Source: AWTP1-18 sp036504515 (GTDB taxonomy: Bacteria > Pseudomonadota > Gammaproteobacteria > Burkholderiales > Rhodocyclaceae). From it: a DNA stretch of 64,000 nt. The position numbers were made by a program, and so were the translations under genes. Under the pieces are notes generated by a model, which saw nothing but the letters and a program-made list of their open reading frames with translations, was not told the DNA's origin and made no database searches. Shown piece after piece: positions 50,254 through 60,641 of the stretch; within the stretch, counting starts at the first letter, position 1, and each line of letters opens with the position of its first letter. The stretch spans positions 434,001 through 498,000 of the forward strand of contig DASXVA010000012.1 in assembly GCA_036504515.1 (NCBI GenBank). Reading direction: 5' to 3'.

Positions 50254-52290
50254 ATGACAAGTTACCGTCACATGCCAATCAGCAGGCAAATCATTATTGT
50301 TGCCTGCTCCGCCCTCATTATTCTGTTTACTGCTGTCACGCTGATCGTCACCAAGCTGAGTATGCAACATGCGCTGACGACGACCGAACAAAACCTCACG
50401 CAACAGGTCGCCACTATCCGTGGCATGCTCGACGCCTACTTTGAAAATGTGCAGGCCCGGGGCAATCGGCAGTCTGATTTTTTTGTGAAGTACCTGCAGG
50501 GCGATGTTTCCAGGGGAAGTGGAACCGTCCGCACCGGTGCGGTAGATTTGCCTGAGCTTCATGCCGCAGGCCGGGTACTCAATGCCAATCACAGTCTGCT
50601 GGAAAACTTCAAGGAACTCAGTGCCACGGACGCGGCCGTTCTGGCTGTGCAGGATGGTCAGGTCTATCGAGCGGCTACCTTGTTGAAAAAAGACGGCCAG
50701 TACATGGATGGCACTGCCATTCCCGAAACAGACCCCGTTGCAAAAGCCATCCTCAAGGGTGAGAACTACACCGGCCTGACGGTTCGTAATGGTCAGTACT
50801 TCTTCAGCGTAGTGCGAGCCCTGAAGGATAGGGATGGCAAGGTTTTCGGCGGCCTCTCAGTTCGGGTTTCACTGGAAGCGGAACTCAAGCAAATCCGTAC
50901 GACACTGGGGGCCATTGTCTCGGGCCAAACTGGCTACGTATATATCCTGCGCCCCACGGGCGATGAAAAGAGCTTGGCTGAATTTGTGCTGCATCCGACC
51001 TTGCAAGGTAAGACTGTGGCGGATGCCAACAGCCCGACCCTGTACAAAGCCATCGCCAGCATCGTGGCAAAGAAGGATGGCATTCTTCATTACCAGTTCG
51101 CCGACAAGGAAGGTCGTGAGCGGGAAAAGCTGGTGGTACTGGCGCCCTTGAATGGCTGGAACTGGGTCGTCGGCCTCGGCAGTTGGCAGGATGAATATCT
51201 AGCCGACAGCTACAGCCTGCGCACTGTCATGATTCTTGTGGGCCTGCTGGCCGCAGCTCTTTCCGGCGTCATGATCTATGTACTGGTCAATTCCCGTCTG
51301 CGCCCCCTGCAGGGCGTCATTGAAGTCATCGACCGCATGGGTGCCGGAGACTTCCGCCAAACGCGACTTGAGGGTCAAGCCAATAGCGGCAATGAAGTCA
51401 TGCACCTGGCCGCGGCGCTGGACAAGACTGCCGGTCAGATACGTCAACTGCTCGACAGCACCCGCCAGACATCGCTCCAGGTCGGCCAATCCGCCAATAC
51501 CGTCGAGGGCGCCATGCGAGAAATGCTACTCAGTTCGGAAAGCGAAAGTCAGGAAGCCAGCGCCATGGCAGCCACCATGGAACAAATCTCCTCCAGCATC
51601 ACCCTGGTGGCACAAAACGCCCGCTCGGTGGTGGACCTTACTCAAGGTTCCCGGGATACAGCCCGTTCCGGTGGTGATCTAATGGCAAGCACCGTCACCG
51701 AAATGGAACGGATCGCGGCTGAAATCCAGGAGTCGGCCAAGCTGGTTCAGGTCCTGGGCGAACGCTCGCAACAGATTTCAAGCATCGTCAATGTGATTCG
51801 CGAGATTGCCGATCAGACCAACCTGCTGGCCCTCAACGCCGCCATCGAAGCAGCCCGGGCCGGTGAGTCTGGCCGCGGCTTTGCCGTGGTGGCCGATGAG
51901 GTTCGCAAACTGGCCGAACGCACCGCCGTTTCCACCCACGAGATTTCGAGCACCATCCAGGCCATCATGAGCGATACCGCTACGGCGGTGGATCACATGG
52001 AACGGGTTCATTCGCAGATGGGCAACGGTGTCGACCTCGCCAAGAAAACCAACGAAACCCTGCTGGCGATCAATACCCAAGCCGAATCGACACTGCACGA
52101 CGTCAATGAAATTGCCGATGCAACCCAGGAGCAGAGTCAGGCCGTACAAGCCATTGCCAATAGCGTCGAACGGGTGGCCAACCTTTCAAAAGAAAACCAC
52201 TCCGTTGCCAACAACAACCTGACCCAGACCGTGGAACTGCGCAAGGTCGCCGATGCCATGCAAAAGTCCCTGGGCCGTTTCGAACTGTAG
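50254..52290 (+). CDS. Methyl-accepting chemotaxis protein with a Cache sensor
   Basis: This 678-residue protein has TM1 near residues 15-36, a periplasmic Cache region (about 40-310, ending GWNWVVGLGSWQDEYLAD as in Cache_3-Cache_2 proteins), TM2 near 325-345, a HAMP domain, and the cytoplasmic signalling tip EIADQTNLLALNAAIEAARAGE / GRGFAVVADEVRKLAERT. ATG 50254 follows AAGGGAA. No C-terminal CheR-tethering pentapeptide is seen. Ligand unknown, with a dicarboxylate a guess from the dct genes nearby. Confidence 0.93.
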   Translation: MTSYRHMPISRQIIIVACSALIILFTAVTLIVTKLSMQHALTTTEQNLTQQVATIRGMLDAYFENVQARGNRQSDFFVKYLQGDVSRGSGTVRTGAVDLPELHAAGRVLNANHSLLENFKELSATDAAVLAVQDGQVYRAATLLKKDGQYMDGTAIPETDPVAKAILKGENYTGLTVRNGQYFFSVVRALKDRDGKVFGGLSVRVSLEAELKQIRTTLGAIVSGQTGYVYILRPTGDEKSLAEFVLHPTLQGKTVADANSPTLYKAIASIVAKKDGILHYQFADKEGREREKLVVLAPLNGWNWVVGLGSWQDEYLADSYSLRTVMILVGLLAAALSGVMIYVLVNSRLRPLQGVIEVIDRMGAGDFRQTRLEGQANSGNEVMHLAAALDKTAGQIRQLLDSTRQTSLQVGQSANTVEGAMREMLLSSESESQEASAMAATMEQISSSITLVAQNARSVVDLTQGSRDTARSGGDLMASTVTEMERIAAEIQESAKLVQVLGERSQQISSIVNVIREIADQTNLLALNAAIEAARAGESGRGFAVVADEVRKLAERTAVSTHEISSTIQAIMSDTATAVDHMERVHSQMGNGVDLAKKTNETLLAINTQAESTLHDVNEIADATQEQSQAVQAIANSVERVANLSKENHSVANNNLTQTVELRKVADAMQKSLGRFEL

Positions 52291-52348
52291 GCACTACAAA
52301 CAAGCCTGTCCCTGGCAACTCCGGGGACAGACTTGATGTCCCACTTCC

Positions 52349-53752
52349 TTAGCTGGGCATTTCCGCTGGCATCACCATGGCCTCGGGGCGAACCCAGGCA
52401 TCAAACTCCGCCTCCGTCACATAGCCCAGCGCCACCGCAGCAACCTTGAGGGTCGTACCCTGATGGTGGGCCTGCTTGGCAATCTCCGCCGCCTTGTCGT
52501 AACCGATGTGGGGACTCAGGGCAGTCACCAGCATCAAGGACCGTTCCAGTAACTCGGCGATACGGCTCTCCTCCGCCACAATTCCCCGCACACAATGGGT
52601 CTCGAAGCTGACCATGGAATCCGCCAGCAGACGAACACTCTGCAGTACGTTGTGGATGATCAGGGGCTTGAATACATTGAGCTCGAAATTGCCCGAGGCG
52701 CCACCGAAAGAAACCGCCACATCGTTGCCGAACACCTGACAACAGGCCATGGTCATGGCTTCGCATTGGGTCGGATTCACCTTGCCCGGCATGATGGAAC
52801 TGCCCGGCTCATTTTCAGGAATGCGCAATTCGCCCAACCCGGAACGGGGACCGGAGGCCAGCCAGCGGATGTCATTGGCAATCTTCATCAGGGCCGTGGC
52901 CAGAGTCTTGAGAGCACCATGAACAAAGACCAGAGGATCGTGGCAGGCCAGAGCCGCAAACTTGTTGCTGGCACTGAAGAAGGACAAGCCGGTACGGCGG
53001 GTTAACTCTGCGGCGACATGATCGCCGAAGCCCGGCGGGGCATTGAGGCCGGTACCCACAGCAGTACCACCCACGGCCAGTTCCAGAATCGCCGGCAGGG
53101 CTGATTGAATGGTCCCCTCGGCAAAAGTCAGTTGGGCCACGTAACCAGAAAACTCCTGGCCCAGGGTCAAGGGTGTTGCGTCTTGCAAATGAGTCCGGCC
53201 AATCTTGACGATGCCGGCAAAAGCCAGGGACTTCTTTTCCAGACTCAGGATCAGGCTGCCCAGGGCCGGCAGCAAATGGCCCTGAATGGCCGTGGCGACA
53301 GCCACATGCATGGCCGTGGGGAAAATATCATTGGAGGATTGCCCGAGATTGACGTGATCGTTCGGGTGCACCAAGCGGCCACTGCCGCGACCGCCGCCAA
53401 GCAGTTCAGAAGCCCGATTGGCCAGCACCTCGTTCATGTTCATATTGCTCTGGGTACCGGACCCCGTCTGCCAAACCGACAGAGGAAAGGCGTCGGCATG
53501 GCGTCCCGCCAATACCTCTTCTGCCGCCGTGGCAATGGCATCAGCCTTGCCCACATCAAGCAGACCGAGCTCCCGATTGACATCGGCACAGGCACGCTTG
53601 ACCTCGGCCAGGGCCAGTATCAATTCCCGGGGCATGCGCTCGGTGGAGATATGGAAATGCTCAAGAGAACGTTGGGTCTGGGCGCCCCACAGGGCCTGTT
53701 CGGCGACGTCCACCGCCCCCATGGAATCCCGTTCGATTCTTGTTGTTGTCAT
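52349..53752 (-). CDS. fumC: Fumarate hydratase class II
   Basis: This 467-residue enzyme of the TCA cycle (fumarate to malate) belongs to the iron-free, oxygen-stable class. The signature GSSIMPGKVNPTQCE is clear, with TGSGTQSNMNMNEVLANRA and HPNDHVNLGQSSNDIFPT (split at active-site residues) also present. The start ATG is preceded by TGAGGAG. It is divergent from acnA across 201 bp, pairing two TCA enzymes. Confidence 0.97.
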   Translation of the reverse strand: MTTTRIERDSMGAVDVAEQALWGAQTQRSLEHFHISTERMPRELILALAEVKRACADVNRELGLLDVGKADAIATAAEEVLAGRHADAFPLSVWQTGSGTQSNMNMNEVLANRASELLGGGRGSGRLVHPNDHVNLGQSSNDIFPTAMHVAVATAIQGHLLPALGSLILSLEKKSLAFAGIVKIGRTHLQDATPLTLGQEFSGYVAQLTFAEGTIQSALPAILELAVGGTAVGTGLNAPPGFGDHVAAELTRRTGLSFFSASNKFAALACHDPLVFVHGALKTLATALMKIANDIRWLASGPRSGLGELRIPENEPGSSIMPGKVNPTQCEAMTMACCQVFGNDVAVSFGGASGNFELNVFKPLIIHNVLQSVRLLADSMVSFETHCVRGIVAEESRIAELLERSLMLVTALSPHIGYDKAAEIAKQAHHQGTTLKVAAVALGYVTEAEFDAWVRPEAMVMPAEMPS

Positions 53753-53953
53753 AGCTGGCTCCTCATCATGCACAACCGGTTTCCATCCTAGTCCTTGCGA
53801 ACGGATTACACCACTGGCGCCCTTGCACAAGGCGCATCGCCAAACCCCGTCACTGCGCCGCGCTTTCCCCTACTCAAGATGTGTCTATCCCTGAGGCACA
53901 GGTGGTCTATTCTGAAGTGTGTCATTGCGCCCCGCCTCACCAAGGAAACCGTC

Positions 53954-56794
53954 ATGGAAGATATTCGACTGTCCACCCGCAAGGAGTTTTCACCGGGGTC
54001 TGGCCTGAAGGCATTTTTCCATTCCCTGCCAGCGCTGGAAGCTGCCGGGTTTGGCACGGTATCCCGACTGCCGGTATCGCTACGCATCGTGCTCGAATCC
54101 TTGCTGCGCCATTGCGATGGCAAGAAGGTGACGCTGGACCATGTACGACAACTGGCCCGCTGGCAGCCGGTGGGTGAGCGCAGCGACGAAATCCCCTTCG
54201 TCGTTGCCCGCATCGTGCTGCAGGACTTCACCGGTGTTCCCCTGCTCTGCGATCTCGCCGCCATGCGTGGTGTGGCCGCATCCTTCGGCAAGAACCCAAA
54301 GATCATTGAGCCTTTGGTGCCGGTGGATTTGGTGGTGGATCACTCGGTGCAGGTGGATCACTTCCGCGAAGCGGATGCCCTCGACCTCAACATGAAGCTG
54401 GAATTCCATCGCAACGCTGAACGCTATCGCTTCATCAAGTGGGGCATGCAGGCCTTCGACACTTTCCGTGTGGTGCCGCCGGGCATCGGCATCGTGCATC
54501 AGGTGAATCTGGAATACCTAGCCCGGGGCGTGTACCAGAAGGACGGCGTGTACTACCCGGATAGCCTGGTGGGCACCGACTCCCACACCACCATGATCAA
54601 TGCCCTGGGCGTGGTGGGCTGGGGCGTCGGCGGCATCGAAGCCGAAGCCGGCATGCTCGGCCAACCCATCTACTTCCTCACCCCGGACGTAGTGGGAGTA
54701 CATCTTGCCGGCCAGTTGCAGGAAGGCGTCACCGCTACCGATCTGGTGTTGGTGGTGACCGAAATGTTGCGCAAGGCCAAGGTGGTGGGCAAATTCGTCG
54801 AGTTCTTCGGCGCGGGTGCTGCGTCCCTGACCTTGCCGGACCGGGCCACCATCGCCAACATGGCGCCGGAATACGGCGCGACCATGGGCTTCTTTCCGCC
54901 CGACGAGGAAACCGCCGCCTACCTCACCGCCACAGGTCGCAGCGAGGCGGAGGTGGAGGCCTTCCGCGCCTACTTCCAGGCCCAACAGATGTTCGGCATG
55001 CCCGAATCGGGGCAGATTGACTACAGCACGGTGCTGACTCTGGACCTGACCACGGTAGTGCCCAGCGTAGCCGGACCGAAGCGTCCCCAGGACAGGATTG
55101 CCCTGCCCGAACTGAAAGCCCGCTTTGCCGATCTGTTCAGCAAGCCTGCCGCCGAAAACGGCTACGGCAAGGCCGCAGCAACCTTGGGCGAACGTCATGC
55201 CCTGCCCTACTCGCTGCCGACAAGCTGTCTACCGGCAGAGGAAAACACGGGTAAGGGAAAAACCATGGCCCGCAACGAGGTGGAGATGGTGGACACCCCT
55301 CCCGGCGACGGTCCCAGTTGTCCCTCGCCGGAAAACTTCGCCCGCCCCGGAGGTGACATCGGCCATGGCGATGTAGTGATTGCCGCCATTACTTCCTGCA
55401 CCAATACCTCCAATCCCGGCGTGATGCTGGCTGCCGGTCTGCTGGCGCAGAAGGCCGTGGCCCTAGGCTTGACGGTGCACCCGCGAATCAAGACCTCCCT
55501 CGCGCCCGGCTCCCGGGTAGTAAGTGAATACTTGAGCAAGGCGGGGCTGCTGGAGCCGCTGTCCCAACTGGGTTTCCGCGTGGTGGCCTACGGCTGCACC
55601 ACCTGTATCGGCAACTCTGGTCCCCTCGAACCCCGGCTGGAAGAAGTGCTCAACGAACAGGATCTGGTCTGCGCCGCCGTGCTTTCCGGCAACCGCAATT
55701 TCGAAGCCCGCATCCACGGCAGCATCAAGGCCAACTTCCTCATGAGCCCGCCACTGGTGGTGGCCTTCGCCATTGCCGGCAAGATCGGTATCGACCTTGC
55801 CCACGAGCCCCTCGGCAACGACCGGGAAGGCCACCCGGGCTACCTGCGGGATATCTGGCCGAGCCAAGCTGAAATCGGCGATGTACTGCGCCATGCCACA
55901 GACCCGGCCACCTACCGGCGGCTCTATGCCGACTTCAGCCGGGGCAACCCGCTATGGAACGACATCACCACCGTCAGCGGTCAGGTCTATGCTTGGGAGC
56001 CTTCCACCTATATCGCCGAGCCGCCCTTCTTCGCCGGCTTTGCCCTGACACCCCTCGCCCCGGGGGCCATCCACGAAGCGAGAGCCCTGGCGATCTTCGG
56101 CGACTCGGTAACCACCGACCACATCAGCCCCGCCGGTTCCATCAAGGCCAGTTCCCCCGCCGGCCTCTACCTGCGGGACCACGGCGTCAGCGCCGATGAG
56201 TTCAACAGCTACGGCTCCCGCCGGGGCAACCATGAGGTGATGATGCGGGGCACCTTTGCCAACATTCGCATTCGCAACCGCATGATGCCGCCCAAGGAAG
56301 ACGGCAGCCCGGTGGAAGGCGGCTTCACCCTGCACCAACCCGATGGCAGGGCCATGCCTATTTACGATGCCGCCATGGCCTACCAGCAGGCCGACATTCC
56401 CACCATCATCTTTGCCGGCGAGGAATACGGCACCGGCTCCAGCCGCGACTGGGCCGCAAAGGGCACTCGACTACTCGGCGTCAAGGCCGTGGTGGCCCGG
56501 AGCTTCGAGCGCATCCACCGTTCCAACCTGGTGGGCATGGGCGTGCTGCCCTTGCAATTCCTCGACGATGACAGTGCCGAAACGCTGCAACTCAAAGGCG
56601 ATGAAGTGTTCGATGTACGCGGTCTGGAAAACGGCATTGCGCCGCGACGGGAACTGACCCTGTCCATCCAGCGCAGCAACGGTCACCGGCAGGAAATCCC
56701 CGTGCTGCTGCGCATCGACACCGACATTGAGGTGGACTACTACGAGCACGGCGGCATCCTGCCCTACGTGCTGCGGGAACTGCTGGCGGTGTAA
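53954..56794 (+). CDS. acnA: Aconitate hydratase A, with an extended linker
   Basis: This 946-residue enzyme interconverts citrate and isocitrate. The 4Fe-4S ligands are in ITSCTNTSNPG (near residue 481) and CTTCIGNSGPLEP. The C-terminal swivel domain has SVTTDHISPAGSI, YGSRRGNHEVMMRGTFAN and GTGSSRDWAAKG. The length exceeds the usual about 890: an extra Pro/Gly-rich segment of roughly 50 residues (ENTGKGKTMARNEVEM.. to ..ARPGGDIGHGD) lies just before the first Fe-S cysteine. The start follows AAGGAAA; longer frame rejected. Confidence 0.95.
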   Translation: MEDIRLSTRKEFSPGSGLKAFFHSLPALEAAGFGTVSRLPVSLRIVLESLLRHCDGKKVTLDHVRQLARWQPVGERSDEIPFVVARIVLQDFTGVPLLCDLAAMRGVAASFGKNPKIIEPLVPVDLVVDHSVQVDHFREADALDLNMKLEFHRNAERYRFIKWGMQAFDTFRVVPPGIGIVHQVNLEYLARGVYQKDGVYYPDSLVGTDSHTTMINALGVVGWGVGGIEAEAGMLGQPIYFLTPDVVGVHLAGQLQEGVTATDLVLVVTEMLRKAKVVGKFVEFFGAGAASLTLPDRATIANMAPEYGATMGFFPPDEETAAYLTATGRSEAEVEAFRAYFQAQQMFGMPESGQIDYSTVLTLDLTTVVPSVAGPKRPQDRIALPELKARFADLFSKPAAENGYGKAAATLGERHALPYSLPTSCLPAEENTGKGKTMARNEVEMVDTPPGDGPSCPSPENFARPGGDIGHGDVVIAAITSCTNTSNPGVMLAAGLLAQKAVALGLTVHPRIKTSLAPGSRVVSEYLSKAGLLEPLSQLGFRVVAYGCTTCIGNSGPLEPRLEEVLNEQDLVCAAVLSGNRNFEARIHGSIKANFLMSPPLVVAFAIAGKIGIDLAHEPLGNDREGHPGYLRDIWPSQAEIGDVLRHATDPATYRRLYADFSRGNPLWNDITTVSGQVYAWEPSTYIAEPPFFAGFALTPLAPGAIHEARALAIFGDSVTTDHISPAGSIKASSPAGLYLRDHGVSADEFNSYGSRRGNHEVMMRGTFANIRIRNRMMPPKEDGSPVEGGFTLHQPDGRAMPIYDAAMAYQQADIPTIIFAGEEYGTGSSRDWAAKGTRLLGVKAVVARSFERIHRSNLVGMGVLPLQFLDDDSAETLQLKGDEVFDVRGLENGIAPRRELTLSIQRSNGHRQEIPVLLRIDTDIEVDYYEHGGILPYVLRELLAV

Positions 56795-56800
56795 TTGCCC

Positions 56801-57457
56801 TCAGGGTAAACGCAGGAATTCCGCAGCGTGATCTGCCCGGGGTGGCGATTGGTAGGGAATCGTTCCCAGACGGGGAGCAACGATCAATTCGTCCAGAGTG
56901 GCGATATTTTTCTGGGCGCGCTGCATCAGGGGGTCGACACAATTCGCCACCCAGCCCACCAGGGGCAGGCCTCGCGCAGCAATGGCTTCCACCGTCAGCA
57001 GGGCATGGCTGATACAGCCCAGACGCAGGCCCACCACCAGAATCACCGGTAACCCCAAGGTTTGGGCCAGATCGGCACTATCGCCTTCGGGGCCCAGGGG
57101 CACGCGAAAACCGCCGACGCCTTCCACCAGCACCACATCGGCCTGCTGCTGCAATTGGCTCAGGGCTTGGTGAATGGGAGCAAAGCGGATGTCACGGCCT
57201 TCTTCCGCTGCCGCCAGATGGGGAGCGATGGCACTCTTGAAGGCGAAGGGATTGACCAGGGCGCGATCTGCCTTGACCGTAGAAGCGGCGATTAGTTGTT
57301 CCACATCCTCATTCAGCCTTTTGCCGTCCAGCCCCGCAGCCACCGGCTTCATGCCGACCACACGCTGCCCCGACTGGCTGAAACGATGCAGCAAAGCACT
57401 GCTGACAAAGGTCTTGCCGATTTCGGTATCGGTGCCGGTGATGAAATAGGCGGTCAT
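56801..57457 (-). CDS. bioD: Dethiobiotin synthetase
   Basis: This 218-residue enzyme closes the ureido ring of dethiobiotin in biotin synthesis. P-loop GTDTEIGKTF (residues 7-16), the PVAAG motif, VVLVEGVGGFRVPLG, and LVGWVANCVDP are present. The start MTAYFITGTDTEIGKT is the family start, and the 29-residue longer frame is rejected. It stands alone, with no other bio gene nearby, 6 bp from convergent acnA. Confidence 0.96.
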   Translation of the reverse strand: MTAYFITGTDTEIGKTFVSSALLHRFSQSGQRVVGMKPVAAGLDGKRLNEDVEQLIAASTVKADRALVNPFAFKSAIAPHLAAAEEGRDIRFAPIHQALSQLQQQADVVLVEGVGGFRVPLGPEGDSADLAQTLGLPVILVVGLRLGCISHALLTVEAIAARGLPLVGWVANCVDPLMQRAQKNIATLDELIVAPRLGTIPYQSPPRADHAAEFLRLP

Positions 57458-57520
57458 GGGGGAAAGAAAAGGAAACGGGGACGAAAGTTTAGCAGCCCCA
57501 TCCCCTACCGCTTCGTGACA

Positions 57521-57561
57521 AAAACAAGGGCCGCCAGCACTCACGCACTGGCGGCCCTTGC
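57521..57561 (-). terminator. Intrinsic terminator after dctM
   Basis: The stem CAAGGGCCGCCAG / CTGGCGGCCCTTG has a 10-nt loop. Read on the minus strand it ends in a run of T (57525-57521), so it closes the dctPQM transcript. Confidence 0.85.
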
Positions 57562-57583
57562 AAGCCTTGCTACGGCAGATTTC

Positions 57584-58867
57584 CTACAGCATGCCCATGG
57601 CTCTGGGCAGTGCCAGACTCAGGGTCGGCCAGTAGGTCACCAGCAAGAGGAAGACGATCATGGACAGCAACCACGGCCAGACGGCCACGGTCAGATCGGT
57701 GATACCCATTTTGGTGATACCGGAAGCCACGTAGAGGTTGAGGCCCACCGGAGGATGGCACATGCCCACTTCCATATTCACCACCACCAGAATGCCGAAG
57801 TGCACCGGATCGATGCCCAGCTTCATGGCCACGGGGAAGAGGATGGGGGCCATGATCAACACGATAGAAGACGGCTCCATCACATTGCCCGCCAATAGCA
57901 GCAGCACATTCACCGCCAGCAGGAAGGTGATGGGACCGAGGCCCATATCCATCAGCCACTGGGCCAGTTGCTGGGGAATGTTCTCGTTGGCCATGATGAA
58001 GGAGAACAGGACGGCGTTGGTGATGATGTAGAGCAACATCGCCGACATATTGGCCGAGTCCAGCAACACCTTGGGCACCTTGGACAAAGGCATGTCCTTG
58101 TACACGAAGATAGCGACGATGAAGGCATACACCGCTGCCATGGCCGCGGCCTCTGTCGGCGTGAACACACCGGTGTAGATACCGCCCATCACCACCACGA
58201 TCAGGAACAAGCCCCAGAAGGATTCCTTCAGCGTCTTCAAACGCACGGCCCAGCTAGCTTTGGGCTGGCGGGGGTAGTCGAACTTCCGCGCCCGGTACCA
58301 GGTAACGGCCCCCAGAATGAAGGCCAGCATCAGCCCCGGCACCACACCGGCCATGAACAGAGCGCCCACGGAGGTGTTGGTGGCCACGGCATACATCACC
58401 ATGACGATGGAAGGCGGAATCAGGATGCCCAAGGCACCGGAGGTGGTGATGATGCCGGCACCAAAACGGTTGGGGAATCCGGCCTTGACCATGGCCGGCA
58501 GCAGGATGGAGCCGATGGCTACCACTGTCGCCGGACTGGAGCCCGAGATGGCGGCGAACAGGGCACAAGCCAACACCCCGGCCAGACCAAGACCACCGTG
58601 CCAGTGACCGACCATGGCCGTGGCAAAGTTGATCATGCGTCGCGCCACACCACCGTGGGTCAAAAAGTTGCCCGCCAGAATGAAGAACGGGATCGCCATG
58701 ATCTCGAACTTTTCAATCCCGGTGAACAACTTCAGGGCCACGGATTCGATGGGCACCTGGGTCATGGTGAACAGGAATGTCAGTACCGTCAGGCCCAGGG
58801 AAATAGAAATGGGCATGCCGGTAAGCATCAGTCCGAACAGCAGGACGAAGATGATGACGGTATTCAT
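57584..58867 (-). CDS. dctM: TRAP transporter large permease (DctM)
   Basis: This 427-residue protein with about 12 TMs carries the family segments GMPISISLGL, VLACALFAAISGSSPATVVAIGSI, GILIPPSIVMVMYAV and GMCHPPVGLNLYVASG. It drives sodium-coupled import with DctQ and DctP. Its start overlaps the dctQ stop (ATGA). Confidence 0.96.
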   Translation of the reverse strand: MNTVIIFVLLFGLMLTGMPISISLGLTVLTFLFTMTQVPIESVALKLFTGIEKFEIMAIPFFILAGNFLTHGGVARRMINFATAMVGHWHGGLGLAGVLACALFAAISGSSPATVVAIGSILLPAMVKAGFPNRFGAGIITTSGALGILIPPSIVMVMYAVATNTSVGALFMAGVVPGLMLAFILGAVTWYRARKFDYPRQPKASWAVRLKTLKESFWGLFLIVVVMGGIYTGVFTPTEAAAMAAVYAFIVAIFVYKDMPLSKVPKVLLDSANMSAMLLYIITNAVLFSFIMANENIPQQLAQWLMDMGLGPITFLLAVNVLLLLAGNVMEPSSIVLIMAPILFPVAMKLGIDPVHFGILVVVNMEVGMCHPPVGLNLYVASGITKMGITDLTVAVWPWLLSMIVFLLLVTYWPTLSLALPRAMGML

Positions 58868-59565
58868 TGACGGCCTCCCTTCTCATCGTTCTGCATCTTC
58901 ACTTCACCGCGGCCGGCATCGACGTGCTCCATATCCTCGGCACGCACAATGGCTTCGCCGACGGACAGGGGAGCCTCGTCTTCCAGGCCTTCCACATGAC
59001 CGTGGTCGTGATGGGGAAGCTCACCGGTCCGAAGGAAGCTCACCGCCACTTGCAGGAAGCGGAAACACATGAGGGAAGAACCAAAGGGAATTGCGCAATA
59101 AACCATCCAGGTCGGCCATTCCAGATCAGGCGTGGTGGGCCCTTCCGGAATATCGCCGGGATTCAGTCCAAGGGCGGTGAAGATGGCGTAGTGGGCACCG
59201 TTATCCCAGACGAAACTGGCGCCGAGGGTAGCGACGATGCCGGTAAACGTGGCACCGGCCAGCAGGCCGAAGAGGACGAACTTGTTACGCCAGCGGGGCG
59301 ACAGGTTGTTGATCAGCACGTCCACGCCAACGTGAATGCCGGTACGCACCCCGTAGGCGGCACCGAACTTGGCCATCCAGACGAACATGATGATGCACAG
59401 TTCCTGGGCCCAGGAAAGATTGATTTCCAGCAGGAAGTCCTGCATCGCAGGCCAGGGTACGCCGGACAGGTAGCGGTGCACCACCGCCACAAAAATCAGT
59501 GTGGTCGCCACGGCCATCAGGGACGCGATGATCCACTCCTCGAGTCGATCGAGTATTTTCAGCAT
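58864..59565 (-). CDS. dctQ: TRAP transporter small permease (DctQ)
   Basis: This 233-residue protein has four TMs, with WAQELCIIMFVWMAKFGAAYGVRTGIHVGVDVLI as the family core (two blocks), and a longer cytosolic C-terminal tail (about residues 185-233, charged: HHDHGHVEGLEDE) than the usual DctQ. GGGAGG lies before the ATG. Confidence 0.93.
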   Translation of the reverse strand: MLKILDRLEEWIIASLMAVATTLIFVAVVHRYLSGVPWPAMQDFLLEINLSWAQELCIIMFVWMAKFGAAYGVRTGIHVGVDVLINNLSPRWRNKFVLFGLLAGATFTGIVATLGASFVWDNGAHYAIFTALGLNPGDIPEGPTTPDLEWPTWMVYCAIPFGSSLMCFRFLQVAVSFLRTGELPHHDHGHVEGLEDEAPLSVGEAIVRAEDMEHVDAGRGEVKMQNDEKGGRQ

Positions 59566-59636
59566 GAGGTATTGCCTCCCTCAAAAGGTCAGGAAAGGCG
59601 GCGCCTCCCGGCTGCCGCCCCAGGATCGGATTTCTT

Positions 59637-60641
59637 TTACTTGTTCGGGTCGAAGCCCGTTTCCTTGTAGATCGACTGGATCAGATCCTTGCCGATACGA
59701 CTTTCCTGTTCCTTGTGCACCTTGACCAAAGCCTTGGCCCAGACGGCCTTTTCAGCATCGGTCAGGGGGACGACCTGGGTCTTGCCCGACTTCTTCACCT
59801 TGTCCAGGGCATCCAGATTTTCTGTGGCGGCGATGGCGTTGGCGTAGCGGGTGGATTCCTTCATGGCGCCTTCAAGCTGGGTGCGAATGTCTGCCGGCAG
59901 ACCGTCCCAGAACTTCTTGTTGACGATGACGGCATAGCCCAGATAACCGTGATCGGAGATCATCAGGTACTTCTGCACTTCGTGCATTTTCTGGGTGTAG
60001 AAGTTGGACACAGGATTTTCCGTACCATCCACCACCCCGGTTTGCAGGGCCTGATAAACCTCGGAGAAAGCCATCACCTGGGGTGTGGCACCCAGGGCGC
60101 GCATTTCGGAATCCAGCACCTTGGAAGACTGGATACGCATCTTCAAGCCGCGGAAGTCGGCGGGTACCTTGAGTACCTTGTTGGCGCTCATTTCCTTGAA
60201 GCCGTTATCCCAGTAAGCCAGACCGACGATGCCCTTGGGTTCCAGTTTTTTCAGCAGGCTTTGGCCGATGGGGCCTTCGGTCACGCGGTGGAGAGAGGAA
60301 TAGCCGTTGAAAATGTAGGGCAGGTCAAAAACCTCGAATTCCTTCACGCCCAGGGGGCCGAACTTGGCCAGAGAGGGCGCCAGCATCTGCACGGAACCCA
60401 ATTGCAGGGCTTCCATTTCTTCCTTGTCTTTATAGAGCTGGCTGTTGGGATAGACCTCAACCTTGACCTTGCCGTGGGTGCGCTCTTCCGCCAGTTTCTT
60501 GAACTGCTCGGCAGCCTTGCCCTTGGGCGTATCCACCGCCACAACGTGGCTGAACTTGATGATGATGGGCTGGTCGGCAGCAATAGCTCCCAGACTCAGG
60601 GATGCCAGGGCAGCCCCCAGCAGTGCGGTACGGAATTTCAT
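59637..60641 (-). CDS. dctP: TRAP transporter substrate-binding protein (DctP)
   Basis: This 334-residue periplasmic protein has a signal peptide (to about residue 22, GAIAAD). IIIKFSHVVAVDTPKGKAAEQFKKL and the PADFRGLKMRIQSSKVLDSEMRALGATPQVMAFSEVYQALQTGVVDGTENP stretch (several blocks) are the C4-dicarboxylate DctP pattern, with the conserved Arg that binds the carboxylate. ATG 60641 follows AAGGAG. It heads the dctPQM operon. Confidence 0.95.
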   Translation of the reverse strand: MKFRTALLGAALASLSLGAIAADQPIIIKFSHVVAVDTPKGKAAEQFKKLAEERTHGKVKVEVYPNSQLYKDKEEMEALQLGSVQMLAPSLAKFGPLGVKEFEVFDLPYIFNGYSSLHRVTEGPIGQSLLKKLEPKGIVGLAYWDNGFKEMSANKVLKVPADFRGLKMRIQSSKVLDSEMRALGATPQVMAFSEVYQALQTGVVDGTENPVSNFYTQKMHEVQKYLMISDHGYLGYAVIVNKKFWDGLPADIRTQLEGAMKESTRYANAIAATENLDALDKVKKSGKTQVVPLTDAEKAVWAKALVKVHKEQESRIGKDLIQSIYKETGFDPNK

